Assembly: GCF_004153225.1 (NCBI RefSeq)
Contig: NZ_SEMB01000017.1
Span: forward strand, 1 to 62,595
Length of the DNA stretch: 62,595 nt
From: Sporolactobacillus sp. THM7-7
GTDB taxonomy: Bacteria > Bacillota > Bacilli > Bacillales > Sporolactobacillaceae
Direction: 5' to 3'
Positions 1 to 11,085 of this stretch are shown one piece after another (positions within the stretch are counted from its first letter, which is position 1; the number at the start of each line of letters is the position of its first letter). The notes under the pieces were generated by a model, which did no database searches, was not told the DNA's origin, and was given only the letters and a program-made list of their open reading frames with translations. The translations under genes were made by a program, and so were the position numbers.

Positions 1-131
1 AGCAAAACGCCTTCCAGGCGCTCCAGATCGCCCATCGCGGCTACGTCATCCAGACCGGCAGCATTGTCTTGGAAGGCCAGGGCCGGGAGCTGATGACCAA
101 TCAGCAAGTCAGGGAGGCTTATCTGGCCTGA
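1..131 (+). CDS. livF: Branched-chain amino acid ABC transporter ATPase (LivF-like), C-terminal end
   Basis: Only the last 42 codons are present, read in the frame that starts at base 3 and ending with TGA at 129-131. The peptide has the segment IAHRGYVIQTGSIVLEGQG followed by a tail ending VREAYLA. This is the typical end of LivF ATPases, which power high-affinity branched-chain amino acid uptake at the cytoplasmic membrane. The Walker motifs lie outside the window, so the family call rests on the tail alone; another LivF/LptB-type ATPase is possible. A strong terminator follows at once, so this is the last gene of its operon. Confidence 0.7.
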   Translation, partial: QNAFQALQIAHRGYVIQTGSIVLEGQGRELMTNQQVREAYLA

Positions 132-161
132 TTATCAAAGACGAATACAATCGGCAAAGTA

Positions 162-205
162 CGGCCGGGAGATCTTTCGTAACGATGATCTCCCGGCCGC
201 TTTTC
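162..205 (+). terminator. Intrinsic terminator after livF
   Basis: CGGCCGGGAGATC at 162-174 pairs perfectly with its reverse complement at 187-199 and is followed by CTTTT. The long GC-rich stem closes the LivF-type operon. Confidence 0.8.
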
Positions 206-408
206 CGCAGAACTTGCCCCTAATAAGAGGGAGAAAGTCGCCCCTGAATGAGGCAGAGCTCTCTCTAAACTGCATAATAATAAATATCTTATTTCAATTT
301 TATATGATAGGCTCCACATTTGGATACAGCAAAAGTTAATTATCTGAGTCAAAGAAAATGGGCTCCATATAATGGGATCAAAATGGAGCAAAGAGAAGGA
401 GTGATTAA

Positions 409-591
409 GTGAAGTGGCGGGACAGATGGATAAAAGGAAGGTTCGAATTGTCCTTGTTTCAGAATAGATGTTCGCTGTGCTACCGGAAGGTTTCCGGTTT
501 GAGAAAGTATATTAACGACCGGGACGAAAGCATCAAAGTGTGTCCTTCTTGCGGCGAGTATGCCGAAAGAAGAGCATTTCGTAAAAAGTGA
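409..591 (+). CDS. Small zinc-ribbon protein (60 aa)
   Basis: A 60-residue basic protein with two CxxC pairs, CSLC near residues 21-24 and CPSC near 45-48, spaced as in small Bacillales zinc-ribbon proteins; a single zinc ion is the expected ligand. The GTG start is supported by AGAAGGAG about ten bases upstream. No enzymatic domain is visible, and whether it binds nucleic acid or protein cannot be told. It stands alone between the LivF terminator and a condensation-domain gene on the same strand. Confidence 0.65.
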   Translation: MKWRDRWIKGRFELSLFQNRCSLCYRKVSGLRKYINDRDESIKVCPSCGEYAERRAFRKK

Positions 592-631
592 GAGGGATGA
601 AAAATCTAAATCTCAGACGGAAAGAATAAAT

Positions 632-662
632 ACCTTTCTTCTTGCAAAGAGAAGGTTTTATT
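632..662 (+). terminator. Possible terminator after the zinc-ribbon gene
   Basis: ACCTTTCTTCT and AGAAGGT flank a short loop and are followed by TTTTATT. The stem is short and imperfect, so this is a weak call. Confidence 0.4.
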
Positions 663-780
663 CTGTATCTTTAAGTAGACGAGATGTAAAACGTTTTGAG
701 TGGGAAAATACAGGGTAAAATAACCTTTGTGCCCGAATTTTTTCTAACAAACAGGTGCTTTTGAAAGGAGATGAAGGTGA

Positions 781-2055
781 GTGCCCGTTCATCAGAGAAA
801 AACTTATCCGGCCGAGAGTGCGGATATTAAACATCTTATATCAGGACAGAAAAAACGCAATGATCATTTTCTCCATGGTGTCATTCGATTCGATCGCCCA
901 ATCGATATTTTGTTGTTGAAAAAGGCGGTACGTGCAACGTTTAAAACGGTTCCGCTGCTCACGTGCCGGTTTATCGAAACGGAAGACAGCGCCCGCTGGG
1001 AAGAAGCCGGGTGGACGGAAGACGACATGGTTTATCTTGCGGAAACGAATGACCGGGAACAGGAGGTCCAAAAAAACTTAGTCATTAAGCTGGACGAAAC
1101 CGCAGGACCACAGCTGAGGATAACTGTGATCCGGGAGAACGATGGGGATACTTTGGTCATTGTGTTGAATCATATGATCTGTGACGGAGGGGGGATCCGC
1201 GACTATCTCTATATGCTGGCCCGCTGCTATACAACACTTGCCGATGGCGCAGACCCCGTCCCGAACTTACCGGATCCGGGATCACGCAGCATAAATCAAG
1301 TTTTTGATCACATGACTCAGGAAGAGATCCGGCAAATTAAAAATGCGCCGCTTCACGGATACAAACAAACGGAAAAGGATCATTTACCCTTACAGGGCGA
1401 TGGCGCAAACCCCTTTATCATGACACATAAAGTATCCGCTGAACAATTCGCCACCATCAGATCCTATGCGAAAAAGCATGGGGCGACGATTAATGACGCC
1501 CTGTTTGCGGCCTATGTCTGCGCTTTGTCCCGCGAATTGGACACGGATTTGATCGTCCTTGATTGTCCGGTTAATCTTCGGCCTTATATTCCCGAAAATG
1601 TTCAGCCGGGTCTGTGCAACCTGACATCGAACATCATCTGTGCCGTGCCCACGCACACCGGTGAATCATTTGATGAAGCGCTGCGAAGTGTCAAGAAGGT
1701 CATGGATAAGCAGAAAACGAGTCTCGACCCGCTAAAGGTCTATTGGGCGCTGGAAGACATTCATCGGCGCTATCCTCTTTCTGAGGCAAAAGAGCGATTT
1801 CCAAAAGTATACCGAATACCTTTTAACGGAATGACAAATATTGGAATTATGGATGAACGGCAGCTTCGTTTTGCCGACCTTCATATAGAAGAAACCTATC
1901 TTTCCGGCTCGATTAAATACGCCCCTTATTTTCAGATTGCCGTCACAACCTTTAGAAAGGCGATGACGTTCAGTACGAATTTTCACGGAACCGAAGATGA
2001 TTATCGCTGGCTCGATCGTTTTGTCAAACGGATGATCGGTTATTTCCCAGTTTGA
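781..2055 (+). CDS. Stand-alone condensation-domain / acyltransferase-like protein
   Basis: A 424-residue protein of the condensation-domain superfamily (NRPS C domains, PapA and alcohol acetyltransferase relatives). The catalytic motif HxxxDG is visible as NHMICDGGG near residues 129-137, and the length fits one complete two-lobed domain. No carrier-protein or adenylation domain is attached or nearby. It therefore more likely acts as a free-standing acyltransferase or condensing enzyme than as part of an assembly line; donor and acceptor are unknown. The GTG start follows AAAGGAGATG with good spacing, and a terminator follows, so it is monocistronic. Confidence 0.7.
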   Translation: MPVHQRKTYPAESADIKHLISGQKKRNDHFLHGVIRFDRPIDILLLKKAVRATFKTVPLLTCRFIETEDSARWEEAGWTEDDMVYLAETNDREQEVQKNLVIKLDETAGPQLRITVIRENDGDTLVIVLNHMICDGGGIRDYLYMLARCYTTLADGADPVPNLPDPGSRSINQVFDHMTQEEIRQIKNAPLHGYKQTEKDHLPLQGDGANPFIMTHKVSAEQFATIRSYAKKHGATINDALFAAYVCALSRELDTDLIVLDCPVNLRPYIPENVQPGLCNLTSNIICAVPTHTGESFDEALRSVKKVMDKQKTSLDPLKVYWALEDIHRRYPLSEAKERFPKVYRIPFNGMTNIGIMDERQLRFADLHIEETYLSGSIKYAPYFQIAVTTFRKAMTFSTNFHGTEDDYRWLDRFVKRMIGYFPV

Positions 2056-2110
2056 TTGAAGCCCGCTTTGTCTCTGAAAAAAGAACCAGGCCTTATTTTT
2101 CATGTACGAT

Positions 2111-2142
2111 GAGAATCCACGAAAAAGGATTCTCTCTTTTTT
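2111..2142 (+). terminator. Intrinsic terminator after the condensation-domain gene
   Basis: GAGAATCC (2111-2118) and GGATTCTC (2127-2134) form a perfect 8-bp stem followed by a T-rich run. Confidence 0.8.
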
Positions 2143-2244
2143 CAATACTAACGTTTTTAATCTCGCGTAACCGCGCTGATGATTCAAAAGCTAACTAGTG
2201 ATTAGACGGGAGACGAAAAAAAATCAGTAAATGAATGAAAACCA

Positions 2245-2273
2245 TTGACTGAAAGCGCTTTAAATATTATTAT
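2245..2273 (+). promoter_or_regulatory. iolA promoter with embedded cre-like site
   Basis: A -35 box TTGACT (2245-2250) and a -10 box TATTAT (2268-2273) are separated by 17 bp, a standard sigma-A promoter. The spacer contains TGAAAGCGCTTTAA (2250-2263), one or two bases away from the CcpA cre consensus, placed where repressor would block RNA polymerase. The same layout recurs in front of the intact inositol transporter at 14063. Catabolite repression by CcpA is inferred. Confidence 0.7.
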
Positions 2274-2276
2274 GGA

Positions 2277-2332
2277 ATCAAATATAATCATAAAATGTTC
2301 AATATATAATCAAAATATAACAATTATCGATG
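2277..2332 (+). promoter_or_regulatory. Candidate IolR operator region before iolA
   Basis: Just downstream of the -10 box are repeated AT-rich elements of the form AATCA(A/T)A(A)TATAA (AATCAAATATAATCATA and AATCAAAATATAAC). Similar AATCATA elements lie in front of iolR at 13683-13765. Two intergenic regions controlled by IolR in B. subtilis sharing a motif here suggests the operator, but AT-rich DNA makes chance matches easy. Confidence 0.4.
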
Positions 2333-2457
2333 TGCCAACCATTCTGCTTTAAGTGGGTATTGACGCGGGTAAATAAAGGGACGGCAGGTGTCTTCAATTT
2401 GTAAAGGAGAAAGAAATCAATAATATTGAACATGAAATAAGGGAGAGGATAAGCATC

Positions 2458-3924
2458 ATGTCTGAGGTTAGAAGATTGAAGAATTACATCAATGGACAGT
2501 GGGTGGAAAGCCGTACATCGTATTACGAACCGGTCTATAATCCGGCGACGAAAGAAGTGATTGGCAAAGTGCCGTTCTCGACAAAGGAAGATGTTGACGA
2601 CGCAGCGGAAGCGGCACGAAAAGCATTCGATAGCTGGAAAAACGTTGCCGTTCCGAAGCGGGCCCGAATATTGTTTGCCTACCAGCAATTATTAATCAGA
2701 CATAAAGAAGAACTCGCCCGTCTCATCACGCTTGAAAACGGAAAAAGCATCTCCGAATCGCTCGGCGAAGTACAGCGTGGCATTGAGAACGTCGAATTTG
2801 CCGCAGGGGCGCCGGCGCTGATGATGGGCGACTCCCTGTCGACCATCGCCACCGAAATTGAGGCAACGAATTATCGGTACCCGATCGGCGTTGTTGGAGG
2901 CATCGCTCCTTTCAATTTTCCGATGATGGTGCCGTGCTGGATGTTCCCGATAGCGGTCGCGCTTGGCAATACATTTATTTTGAAACCGTCAGAAAAAACG
3001 CCGCTTTTAACCGAAAGGCTGGTGGAATTATTCACAAAAGCGGGCCTGCCGAACGGCGTCTTCAATGTTGTATACGGCGCTCACGATGTAGTTAACGGGA
3101 TTTTAGATCATCCGGACATTAAAGCGATATCTTTTGTCGGTTCCAAGCCGGTCGGCGCATACGTTTATAAACGGGCGAGTGAAAACCTGAAGCGCGTACA
3201 GGCGCTGACCGGGGCGAAAAATCACACGATTGTGCTGAGCGATGCGGATCTGGAAGAAGCGGCGACGAACATTATCTCCTCGGCATTCGGATCGGCCGGC
3301 GAACGGTGTATGGCCTGTTCGGTCGTTACGGTTGAAGAGCGCGTGGCCGATGATTTTCTTGCCATTCTTAAAGAAAAGACGGATTTGATTAAAATGGGCA
3401 ACGGTCTGGATGACGGCGTTCTGCTCGGTCCGGTCATCAGAGAAGAAAACCGGAAACGGACACTGAGCTACATCGAAAAAGGGGTGGAACAGGGGGCCGT
3501 CCTTGTCTCGGATGGACGAAATCGGTCGGCGGAAGAGGGGTACTTCGTCGGCCCGACGATTTTTGATCGGGTGACTACGGACATGACGATCTGGAAGGAC
3601 GAAATTTTTGCCCCGGTGCTTTCGGTTATTCGCGTCAAGCATCTGAAAGAAGCGGTCGAAGTCGCCAATCGGTCGGAATTTGCCAATGGGGCGTGCCTTT
3701 TTACATCGAATGCGTCGGCCATCCGTTATTTTCGAGAAAACATCGATGCGGGCATGCTTGGGGTTAATCTAGGTGTCCCAGCTCCGATGGCTTTCTTCCC
3801 GTTTTCCGGATGGAAGTCATCGTTCTATGGAACGCTTCATGCGAACGGGAAAGACAGTGTCGACTTCTACACGCGTAAAAAAGTTGTGACGGCGCGGTAC
3901 CGAACGCCATCATTTGATTCATAA
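2458..3924 (+). CDS. iolA: Methylmalonate-semialdehyde dehydrogenase (acylating)
   Basis: A 488-residue aldehyde dehydrogenase that converts malonate semialdehyde (and methylmalonate semialdehyde) to acetyl-CoA (propionyl-CoA) with NAD and CoA, the last step of inositol catabolism. The NAD-binding segment [12 protein letters not shown] lies near residues 223-234, and the catalytic cysteine sits in GERCMAC at about residue 284. Length and motifs match IolA/MmsA closely. The ATG follows AGGGAGAGG. As in B. subtilis it opens the iol operon, behind a promoter with cre and IolR-like sites. Confidence 0.95.
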   Translation: MSEVRRLKNYINGQWVESRTSYYEPVYNPATKEVIGKVPFSTKEDVDDAAEAARKAFDSWKNVAVPKRARILFAYQQLLIRHKEELARLITLENGKSISESLGEVQRGIENVEFAAGAPALMMGDSLSTIATEIEATNYRYPIGVVGGIAPFNFPMMVPCWMFPIAVALGNTFILKPSEKTPLLTERLVELFTKAGLPNGVFNVVYGAHDVVNGILDHPDIKAISFVGSKPVGAYVYKRASENLKRVQALTGAKNHTIVLSDADLEEAATNIISSAFGSAGERCMACSVVTVEERVADDFLAILKEKTDLIKMGNGLDDGVLLGPVIREENRKRTLSYIEKGVEQGAVLVSDGRNRSAEEGYFVGPTIFDRVTTDMTIWKDEIFAPVLSVIRVKHLKEAVEVANRSEFANGACLFTSNASAIRYFRENIDAGMLGVNLGVPAPMAFFPFSGWKSSFYGTLHANGKDSVDFYTRKKVVTARYRTPSFDS

Positions 3925-3964
3925 TCCGCGCGCGAATCGACAATTCAAGATGGGAGGAGATACG

Positions 3965-4783
3965 ATGAGTTTATTACTGCGCAAGCCCGCATGTGAGGAG
4001 GCGACCGGTGGGGTTAGCCTCATTCATGACGTGACGTTGGAACATTCCCCGCTGAAATATGTCGGATTTAAAATGATTGAACTCGCTTCCGGAGCGGTGT
4101 ATCGAGAAGATTTAGGGAAAAAGGAATGCTGCATCGTTGCCGTAACCGGAAAAATTCATGTGACGGATGGAGAAATAACATTCCGCAATTTAGGGGCAAG
4201 GGAGAGTGTGTTTGAACGGGAGCCGACCGACAGCGTCTACGTTTCCAACGATTGCTCGTTTGAAGTAGAGGGGGTCACCCGGGCGAAAGTAGCGCTGTGC
4301 TACTCGCCGTCCGAGAAACAATTGCCGACGAAGTTGATTCGCGCGTCAGATAACACCGTTGAACATCGAGGCGCGTTCAGCAATAAGCGGACGGTTCACA
4401 ATATTTTACCGGACGCCGATCCATCGGCCAACAGCCTGCTCGTTGTCGAAGTCTATACCGACTGCGGCAACTGGTCCAGTTATCCGCCGCATAAGCATGA
4501 TCGAAATAACTTGCCGAAAGAGTCTTTTTTGGAAGAGACCTACTATCACGAAATGGATCCAAAGCAGGGTTTCGTGTTCCAGCGCGTCTATACAGACGAC
4601 CGGTCGATTGACGAAACGATGACAGTGGAAAACGGGGATGTTGTCATCGTTCCGGCGGGGTACCATCCGGTCGGCGTGCCTGACGGCTACACCTCTTATT
4701 ATTTAAACGTGATGGCCGGACCGAAGCGCCTCTGGAAGTTTCATAATGATCCGGCCCATGAGTGGATACTGGAACGCTCATAA
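3965..4783 (+). CDS. iolB: 5-deoxy-glucuronate isomerase
   Basis: A 272-residue double-cupin isomerase converting 5-deoxy-D-glucuronate to 5-dehydro-2-deoxy-D-gluconate in the inositol pathway. Cupin metal ligands are visible in SYPPHKHD and the EETYYHEMDP segment, with a further conserved stretch VPAGYHPVG. The reading frame is open from 3914, overlapping iolA, but the ATG at 3965 follows GGGAGGAG at correct spacing and begins MSLLLRKP like other IolB proteins, so that start is chosen. It lies 40 bp after iolA and 21 bp before iolC. Confidence 0.93.
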   Translation: MSLLLRKPACEEATGGVSLIHDVTLEHSPLKYVGFKMIELASGAVYREDLGKKECCIVAVTGKIHVTDGEITFRNLGARESVFEREPTDSVYVSNDCSFEVEGVTRAKVALCYSPSEKQLPTKLIRASDNTVEHRGAFSNKRTVHNILPDADPSANSLLVVEVYTDCGNWSSYPPHKHDRNNLPKESFLEETYYHEMDPKQGFVFQRVYTDDRSIDETMTVENGDVVIVPAGYHPVGVPDGYTSYYLNVMAGPKRLWKFHNDPAHEWILERS

Positions 4784-4804
4784 AAGAGGAGATGACGTGA
4801 AAAA

Positions 4805-5783
4805 ATGAAGCCATTTGCGAGTGGCCGTGAATACGACCTCATCGCCATCGGGCGGGCGTGTATCGATTTGAACGCGGCCGAGTACAACCGGCCGATGGAA
4901 GAGACGATGACCTTCTCAAAGTATGTCGGCGGATCTCCCGCTAATATCGCGATTGGAATCAGCCGTCTTGGACTAACCACGGGGTTTATCGGCAAAATTT
5001 CAGACGATCAGCACGGACGCTATATCGCGTCCTATATGCGGGAGGCCGGCATTGACACCGCATCTTGTGATCGACAAGGAAGGACACAAAACCGGACTGA
5101 CGTTTACCGAGATTAAGAGTCCGGAAGAATGCAGTATTTTAATGTACCGGGATGATGCCGCCGATCTTTATCTGTCTCCGGAAGAAGTGGATGAGGACTA
5201 CATCCGAGAAGCGAAAATTCTCCTCGTCTCAGGAACCGCGCTTGCCCAAAGCCCGTCGCGGGAAGCCGTCATCAAAGCCGTTCGGATGGCAAGGGAGAAC
5301 GAGGTCAGAATCGTTTTTGAACTAGACTATCGGCCGTATACATGGTCTTCTCCGGAAGAGACTGCCGTGTACTATACGTTGATCGCCCAGCAGGCCGATA
5401 TAGTCATCGGGACGCGAGACGAATTCGATGTGCTGGAAAACCGAAAAAACAGGAACAACGAAGAGACAGTCAGCCGCCTGTTTCATGATGCGCCGGAGCT
5501 TATCGTCATGAAACATGGCGTCAAAGGTTCCTATGCGTATACAAAATCGGGGGAAACGTTCAAAGGGCGGGCGTATCCGGCGAAAGTCCTGAAAACTTTC
5601 GGCGCTGGAGACTCATTCGCCTCCGCTTTTATCTACGCATTGATCAAAGGGAAAAAAATTGAAACGGCACTTAAATTTGGAAGCGCTTCCGCATCGATCG
5701 TGGTCAGCAGACACAGTTCGTCGGAAGCGATGCCGACGGTCGCAGATATTGAACGATTGATTGCTTCTTATGCGCATTCCTGA
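4805..5783 (+). pseudogene. iolC: 5-dehydro-2-deoxygluconokinase, broken by one frameshift
   Basis: PfkB-family kinase that phosphorylates 5-dehydro-2-deoxygluconate. The first about 85 residues (with IGRACIDLNAAEYNRPMEE and the PfkB signature VGGSPANIAIGISRLG) run in one frame. At about 5054-5061 the reading must slip by one base to continue as HLVIDKEGHKTGLTF through the ATP-site signature KTFGAGDSFASAF near the end. One surplus base explains it, and both halves are otherwise intact and collinear with IolC. Either the gene is newly inactivated or this is a sequencing error; the intact genes on both sides make an error quite possible. A functional operon would need this step. Confidence 0.85.
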
Positions 5784-5805
5784 CATTCAGATGGAGGTGA
5801 ACCGA

Positions 5806-7719
5806 TTGAGAAAAACCATTCGTTTGACGACCGCACAGGCGCTCATTGCATTTTTGAATCAGCAGTATGTGCACGTTGACGGAGAGGAATTTCCATTTGT
5901 CGAAGGGATTTTCCATATTTTCGGACACGGGAATGTACTGGGTATCGGGCAGGCGCTGGAACAAGATTCCGGGCATTTAAAGGTGATTCAGGGGAAAAAC
6001 GAGCAGGGAATGGCGCATGCTGCTATCGCTTTCAGCAAACAAATGCTGCGGCGGAAAATTTTTGCCGTTACCACAAGTGTCGGCCCGGGGGCGGCCAACA
6101 TGACGACGGCCGCTGCGACCGCGATGGCCAATCAGATTCCTGTTCTGCTGCTGCCGGGGGATACGTTCGCGTCCCGCCAGCCGGACCCAGTGCTTCAGCA
6201 AATTGAACAGGAACAGAGCCCGATGACGACAACGAACGACGCCCTCAAGCCAGTCTCCCGTTATTGGGACCGGATCACCCGGCCCGAGCAGCTGATGTCC
6301 AGTCTGATCCGGTCTTTTGAAGTGATGACGGATCCGGTCAAAGCAGGGCCGGCAACGATTTGCCTTGCGCAGGATGTCGAAGGAGAGGCCTATGATTTCG
6401 ATGCGGCCTTTTTCAGAAAACGTGTCCATTACATGGACCGTCGGCAGCCGGTCTGGCGGGAAATCAAAGCCGCGGCGGCGTGCATTAAAGCAAGCAGGAA
6501 GCCGATCATTGTCGTCGGCGGTGGTGCCAAATATTCCGGGGCTCGGGAGATTCTGATCGAGCTGTCGGGAAAGCACAACATTCCGCTTGTTGAGACGCAG
6601 GCAGGCAAGGCGACGGTCGAAGCCGCATTCGAAAATAATCTTGGCGGTCTCGGCATCACCGGTACACTGGCCGCCAACAAAGCGGCCGCCCAAGCGGATT
6701 TGATTATCGGCGTCGGCACACGCTATACCGATTTTGCGACATCATCCAAAACGGCGTTTGATTTTGACACGGCAAAATTTCTGAACATCAATGTGAACCG
6801 CACGCAGGCTTATAAGTTGGATGCGATTCAGGTCGTTGCCGATGCGAAAACGGCGCTGGAAGCACTGGCCCCGGTACTGGGGGATTATCAGACGGATTTC
6901 GGACCGCGGATCAGCCGGCTGAAAGAAGCGTGGTCCGCCGAGCGCGAGCGCTTAAGCCGGGTCACTTACAGCTGGGAAGCTTTTGAACCGGAAATTAAAC
7001 ATCATTTTTCTCAGGAAACGTTCAATGAATACGCAGAGACGCTCAACACGGAATTGCCGCAGACAACGGCGTTGATCGCGATCAATGAAACAATCGATCC
7101 GGACAGTATCATCATTGGTTCGGCGGGATCCCTTCCGGGTGATCTTCAACGCCTCTGGAATCCGTCGGAGCCCAATACTTACAATATGGAATACGGATAC
7201 TCCTGCATGGGTTATGAGATTTCCGGGTCGCTGGGGGTGAAGCTCGCCGAACCGTCGAAGGAAGTGTACGCCATGGTCGGTGACGGCAGTTTTCTCATGC
7301 TCCATTCAGAGCTGATCACGGCGATCCAGTATCATCAAAAAATTAATGTTTTGCTTTTTGATAATGCGGGCTACGGCTGCATCAATAATTTGCAGATGGA
7401 TTACGGCGGCGCGAGTTTTGATTGTGAATTCCGGACGGCCAGCAACAAGATTCTGAATATCGATTACGCGAAGGTAGCGGAAGGATACGGCGCCAAAGCG
7501 TACCGGGTTCGTTCGGTCAGTCAGTTAAAAGCAGCCCTCGAGGACGTGAAACGGCAGAACAGGTCCACATTGATCGAAATAAAAGTGCTTCCAAAAACGA
7601 TGACGGACGGTTATGAAAGCTGGTGGAATCTCGGCGCCGCTCAAGTTTCCAAAAAAGAAAGCATTCAGAAAGCGTATCATGCTCACCGGGAGAAGCTGAA
7701 GACGGCCAAACAATATTAA
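5806..7719 (+). CDS. iolD: 3D-(3,5/4)-trihydroxycyclohexane-1,2-dione hydrolase
   Basis: A thiamine-diphosphate enzyme that opens the inositol-derived ring to 5-deoxy-glucuronate. The TTG at 5806 follows GGAGGTG by six bases and gives 637 residues, the length I recall for B. subtilis IolD; the frame is open further upstream but would overlap iolC. N-terminal [11 protein letters not shown] carries the ThDP-activating glutamate region. The C-terminal ThDP/Mg motif starts at VGDGSFLM and continues to [10 protein letters not shown]. It shares the iolC-iolE transcript. Confidence 0.95.
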   Translation: MRKTIRLTTAQALIAFLNQQYVHVDGEEFPFVEGIFHIFGHGNVLGIGQALEQDSGHLKVIQGKNEQGMAHAAIAFSKQMLRRKIFAVTTSVGPGAANMTTAAATAMANQIPVLLLPGDTFASRQPDPVLQQIEQEQSPMTTTNDALKPVSRYWDRITRPEQLMSSLIRSFEVMTDPVKAGPATICLAQDVEGEAYDFDAAFFRKRVHYMDRRQPVWREIKAAAACIKASRKPIIVVGGGAKYSGAREILIELSGKHNIPLVETQAGKATVEAAFENNLGGLGITGTLAANKAAAQADLIIGVGTRYTDFATSSKTAFDFDTAKFLNINVNRTQAYKLDAIQVVADAKTALEALAPVLGDYQTDFGPRISRLKEAWSAERERLSRVTYSWEAFEPEIKHHFSQETFNEYAETLNTELPQTTALIAINETIDPDSIIIGSAGSLPGDLQRLWNPSEPNTYNMEYGYSCMGYEISGSLGVKLAEPSKEVYAMVGDGSFLMLHSELITAIQYHQKINVLLFDNAGYGCINNLQMDYGGASFDCEFRTASNKILNIDYAKVAEGYGAKAYRVRSVSQLKAALEDVKRQNRSTLIEIKVLPKTMTDGYESWWNLGAAQVSKKESIQKAYHAHREKLKTAKQY

Positions 7720-7798
7720 GAGATCTGTTTGATAAATAGGGAAAATCTCTGATTGTGATTGGTCCCTGGGTTTTCAAACATCTTCTTGGAAATGGGGA

Positions 7799-8719
7799 AT
7801 GGTCATGAAAAATGAGGCTATTTCATGGGGGATCGCTCCGATCGGCTGGCGCAATGACGATGTCCCGGAGCTTGGTGCGGGCAATAATTTGCAGCATTTA
7901 TTGAGCGACATTGTCGTTGCCGGTTTTCAGGGGACGGAAGTCGGGGGCTTTTTTCCGGAACCGGATATATTGAATAAAGAATTAAATCTTCGAAATTTGA
8001 AAATCGCCGGTCGGTGGTTCAGCAGTTTCCTTCTCCGGGACGATCTGGAAGAGGTGGTTCGGTCGTTCCGCGCACATTGCCTCTATTTAAAAGCGACGCA
8101 AGCCTCCGTGGCGGTTGTCTCGGAACAAACACGGAGCATCCAGAAGACGGACAAAAACGTCTTTACGGAAAAACCGATCTTCTCGGATGAGGAATGGCGG
8201 CGCTTATGCTCGGGGTTAAACAGGCTTGGCCGGGTCGCGGAAGAGTACGGGGTCCAGTTGGTCTATCACCATCATATGGGGACGGGCGTACAGACGCTGG
8301 AAGAGGTCGATCGGCTCATGGCCGGAACCGATCCGGCATGCGTTCACCTTCTTTATGACACCGGTCACATTTACGTGTCGGACGGGGACTATACGGCGCT
8401 GCTCGTCAGGCATATGGACCGTATCCGTCACGTCCATTTCAAAGATGTCAGACCATCCATTCTCGATCAATGCAAAAAGAAAGGGCTCTCGTTCATTCAA
8501 TCGTTTTTAAGCGGGTTGTTTACCGTACCGGGAGACGGTTGTATGGATTTTACAGAAGTCTATAAAAGGCTGGAAGCGTATGGTTACCGGGGATGGATCA
8601 TTATCGAAGCCGAGCAGGATCCGGCGCTGGCCAACCCGCTGGAGTATGCCTTGAAGAGCCGGAAATATATTGACGAACACTTGCTTGGGTTCGGGAAAGA
8701 GAGGGAGGAGATGACGTGA
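7799..8719 (+). CDS. iolE: Inosose dehydratase
   Basis: A 306-residue xylose-isomerase-like TIM barrel that dehydrates 2-keto-myo-inositol (scyllo-inosose) to the trihydroxycyclohexanedione used by IolD. Metal-ligand strands are visible as [22 protein letters not shown] and HVHFKDVR, with the late EAEQDPA. The start at 7799 is an ATG; an in-frame ATG two codons later is also possible. The gene ends immediately before a decayed transporter fragment that occupies the place of iolF. Confidence 0.94.
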   Translation: MVMKNEAISWGIAPIGWRNDDVPELGAGNNLQHLLSDIVVAGFQGTEVGGFFPEPDILNKELNLRNLKIAGRWFSSFLLRDDLEEVVRSFRAHCLYLKATQASVAVVSEQTRSIQKTDKNVFTEKPIFSDEEWRRLCSGLNRLGRVAEEYGVQLVYHHHMGTGVQTLEEVDRLMAGTDPACVHLLYDTGHIYVSDGDYTALLVRHMDRIRHVHFKDVRPSILDQCKKKGLSFIQSFLSGLFTVPGDGCMDFTEVYKRLEAYGYRGWIIIEAEQDPALANPLEYALKSRKYIDEHLLGFGKEREEMT

Positions 8720-8735
8720 ACCAACATGAGTCGGA

Positions 8736-9011
8736 ATCTGGCTGCTTGGAAAGGTCGGCTGCCGTCCGATGCTGCTTACTGGCTTTCTTGAAACAACGAC
8801 AGCACTTTTCCTGATCGGCCTTTATTCGATGACTCTGAAAGATACCGCATATTCCCGATTATTCTCGTGCTTGCTCTGACTGTCACGATTCTCGCTTTTT
8901 CAGTAAAGGCGCTGTCTCTCCCGTCATGTGGCTTATGCTCTCGGGAATTTTTCCCCTCAGACTTCGGGGGCTTGACATGGGGGTGGCCGTGTTTCGGAAA
9001 GAAAGCATTTG
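8736..9011 (+). pseudogene. Relic of an MFS inositol transporter in the iolF position
   Basis: No intact ORF is present, but translation in shifting frames gives IWLLGKVG, RPMLLTGFLETTTALFLIG, LVLALTVTILAF and GAVSPVMWLMLSGIFPLRLRG in order. The same blocks occur near the end of the intact IolT-like protein encoded at 14308-15735. At least two frameshifts separate them; both termini are missing and a stop follows MGVAVFRKESI. In B. subtilis a transporter gene, iolF, sits exactly between iolE and iolG, so this is read as the remains of that gene. Confidence 0.75.
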
Positions 9012-9012
9012 A

Positions 9013-10143
<1,131 letters not shown>

Positions 10144-10185
10144 ATCAATACTTTTTATCAAATTCTGCTCATGGAGGGATATCCT

Positions 10186-11046
10186 ATGAAACTCGCTTTG
10201 GATCCGTCGATGTATACGGCTTTACCGCTGAAAGACATGGTCGAGAAGACGGCCGAACTCGGCTATGATTATATCGAACTGTCCCCCCGGGAAGATTTTT
10301 GTCCGTTCTATAAATATCCAAAGGTTGACAGGAGCCAGATCGTCCAACTGAAAAAATGGCTGCGTGACGCGGGTGTCAAAATCTCTTCTCTGCTTCCTTT
10401 GTATTATTGGTCGGGGCCGGATGAAGAACGCCGGAAAGCGGCGGTGAGAAACTGGCGGCGGGCGATTGAGATTGCCGTGGAACTGGATGTTGACTTAATG
10501 AATAGTGAATTCAGCGGATCAAAGTATGATCCAGTTGTCAGCGAAGAAAAGTTCATTCGATCGATGGATGAGTTACTCCCATTATTTGAAAAGGAAGGCA
10601 TCCGGCTGAATCTTCAGGCACACCCCTATGATTTTATCGAGACAAACAAAGGGGCGGTCGATATGATTCGCGCCCTGGACCGTCCGTGGATTAATCTGGT
10701 TTACTCGACGGCGCACACTTTCTATTACGACGACGGTGTCGGCGATATCGCGTCCATGTTCGACTATGCCGGCGAACGTCTGGAGCATATTCTTTTCGCT
10801 GATACATTTAACCATAAAGCCGCCCAGGGGCTGCGCTACATCGTCAATCCGCCCGGCGCCGAAGTCACGATACATCAGCACTTGAATATTGGCGAAGGGG
10901 AGGTGGACTTCGGGACGATTTTTAAAAAATTAAGAGAAATGAAATTTGACGGGATCGCGACCAATGCGGTATTCGCCTGGGTGGATAAGGCTGATGAATC
11001 GAGCCGGTTTATGCTCAAAAAAATGAAAGAAGGACTTGGTCTGTAG
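10186..11046 (+). CDS. iolH: Inositol catabolism protein, sugar phosphate isomerase/epimerase fold
   Basis: A 286-residue TIM-barrel protein of the xylose-isomerase-like family, collinear with Iol[19 protein letters not shown] near the start, [15 protein letters not shown] in the middle, [16 protein letters not shown], and [13 protein letters not shown] near the end. The biochemical role of IolH is not well settled. An ATG at 10171 is in frame, but the ATG at 10186 follows GGAGGG at proper spacing and matches the homologous N-terminus [10 protein letters not shown]. Confidence 0.88.
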   Translation: MKLALDPSMYTALPLKDMVEKTAELGYDYIELSPREDFCPFYKYPKVDRSQIVQLKKWLRDAGVKISSLLPLYYWSGPDEERRKAAVRNWRRAIEIAVELDVDLMNSEFSGSKYDPVVSEEKFIRSMDELLPLFEKEGIRLNLQAHPYDFIETNKGAVDMIRALDRPWINLVYSTAHTFYYDDGVGDIASMFDYAGERLEHILFADTFNHKAAQGLRYIVNPPGAEVTIHQHLNIGEGEVDFGTIFKKLREMKFDGIATNAVFAWVDKADESSRFMLKKMKEGLGL

Positions 11047-11085
11047 TGTCTTGCAGATCGATACTCATGAGATGAGGATGGAGTG

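Noticed and set aside
3914-3964. Upstream extension of iolB
   Set aside because: It would overlap iolA and lacks a ribosome site; the ATG at 3965 has both a site and the family N-terminus.
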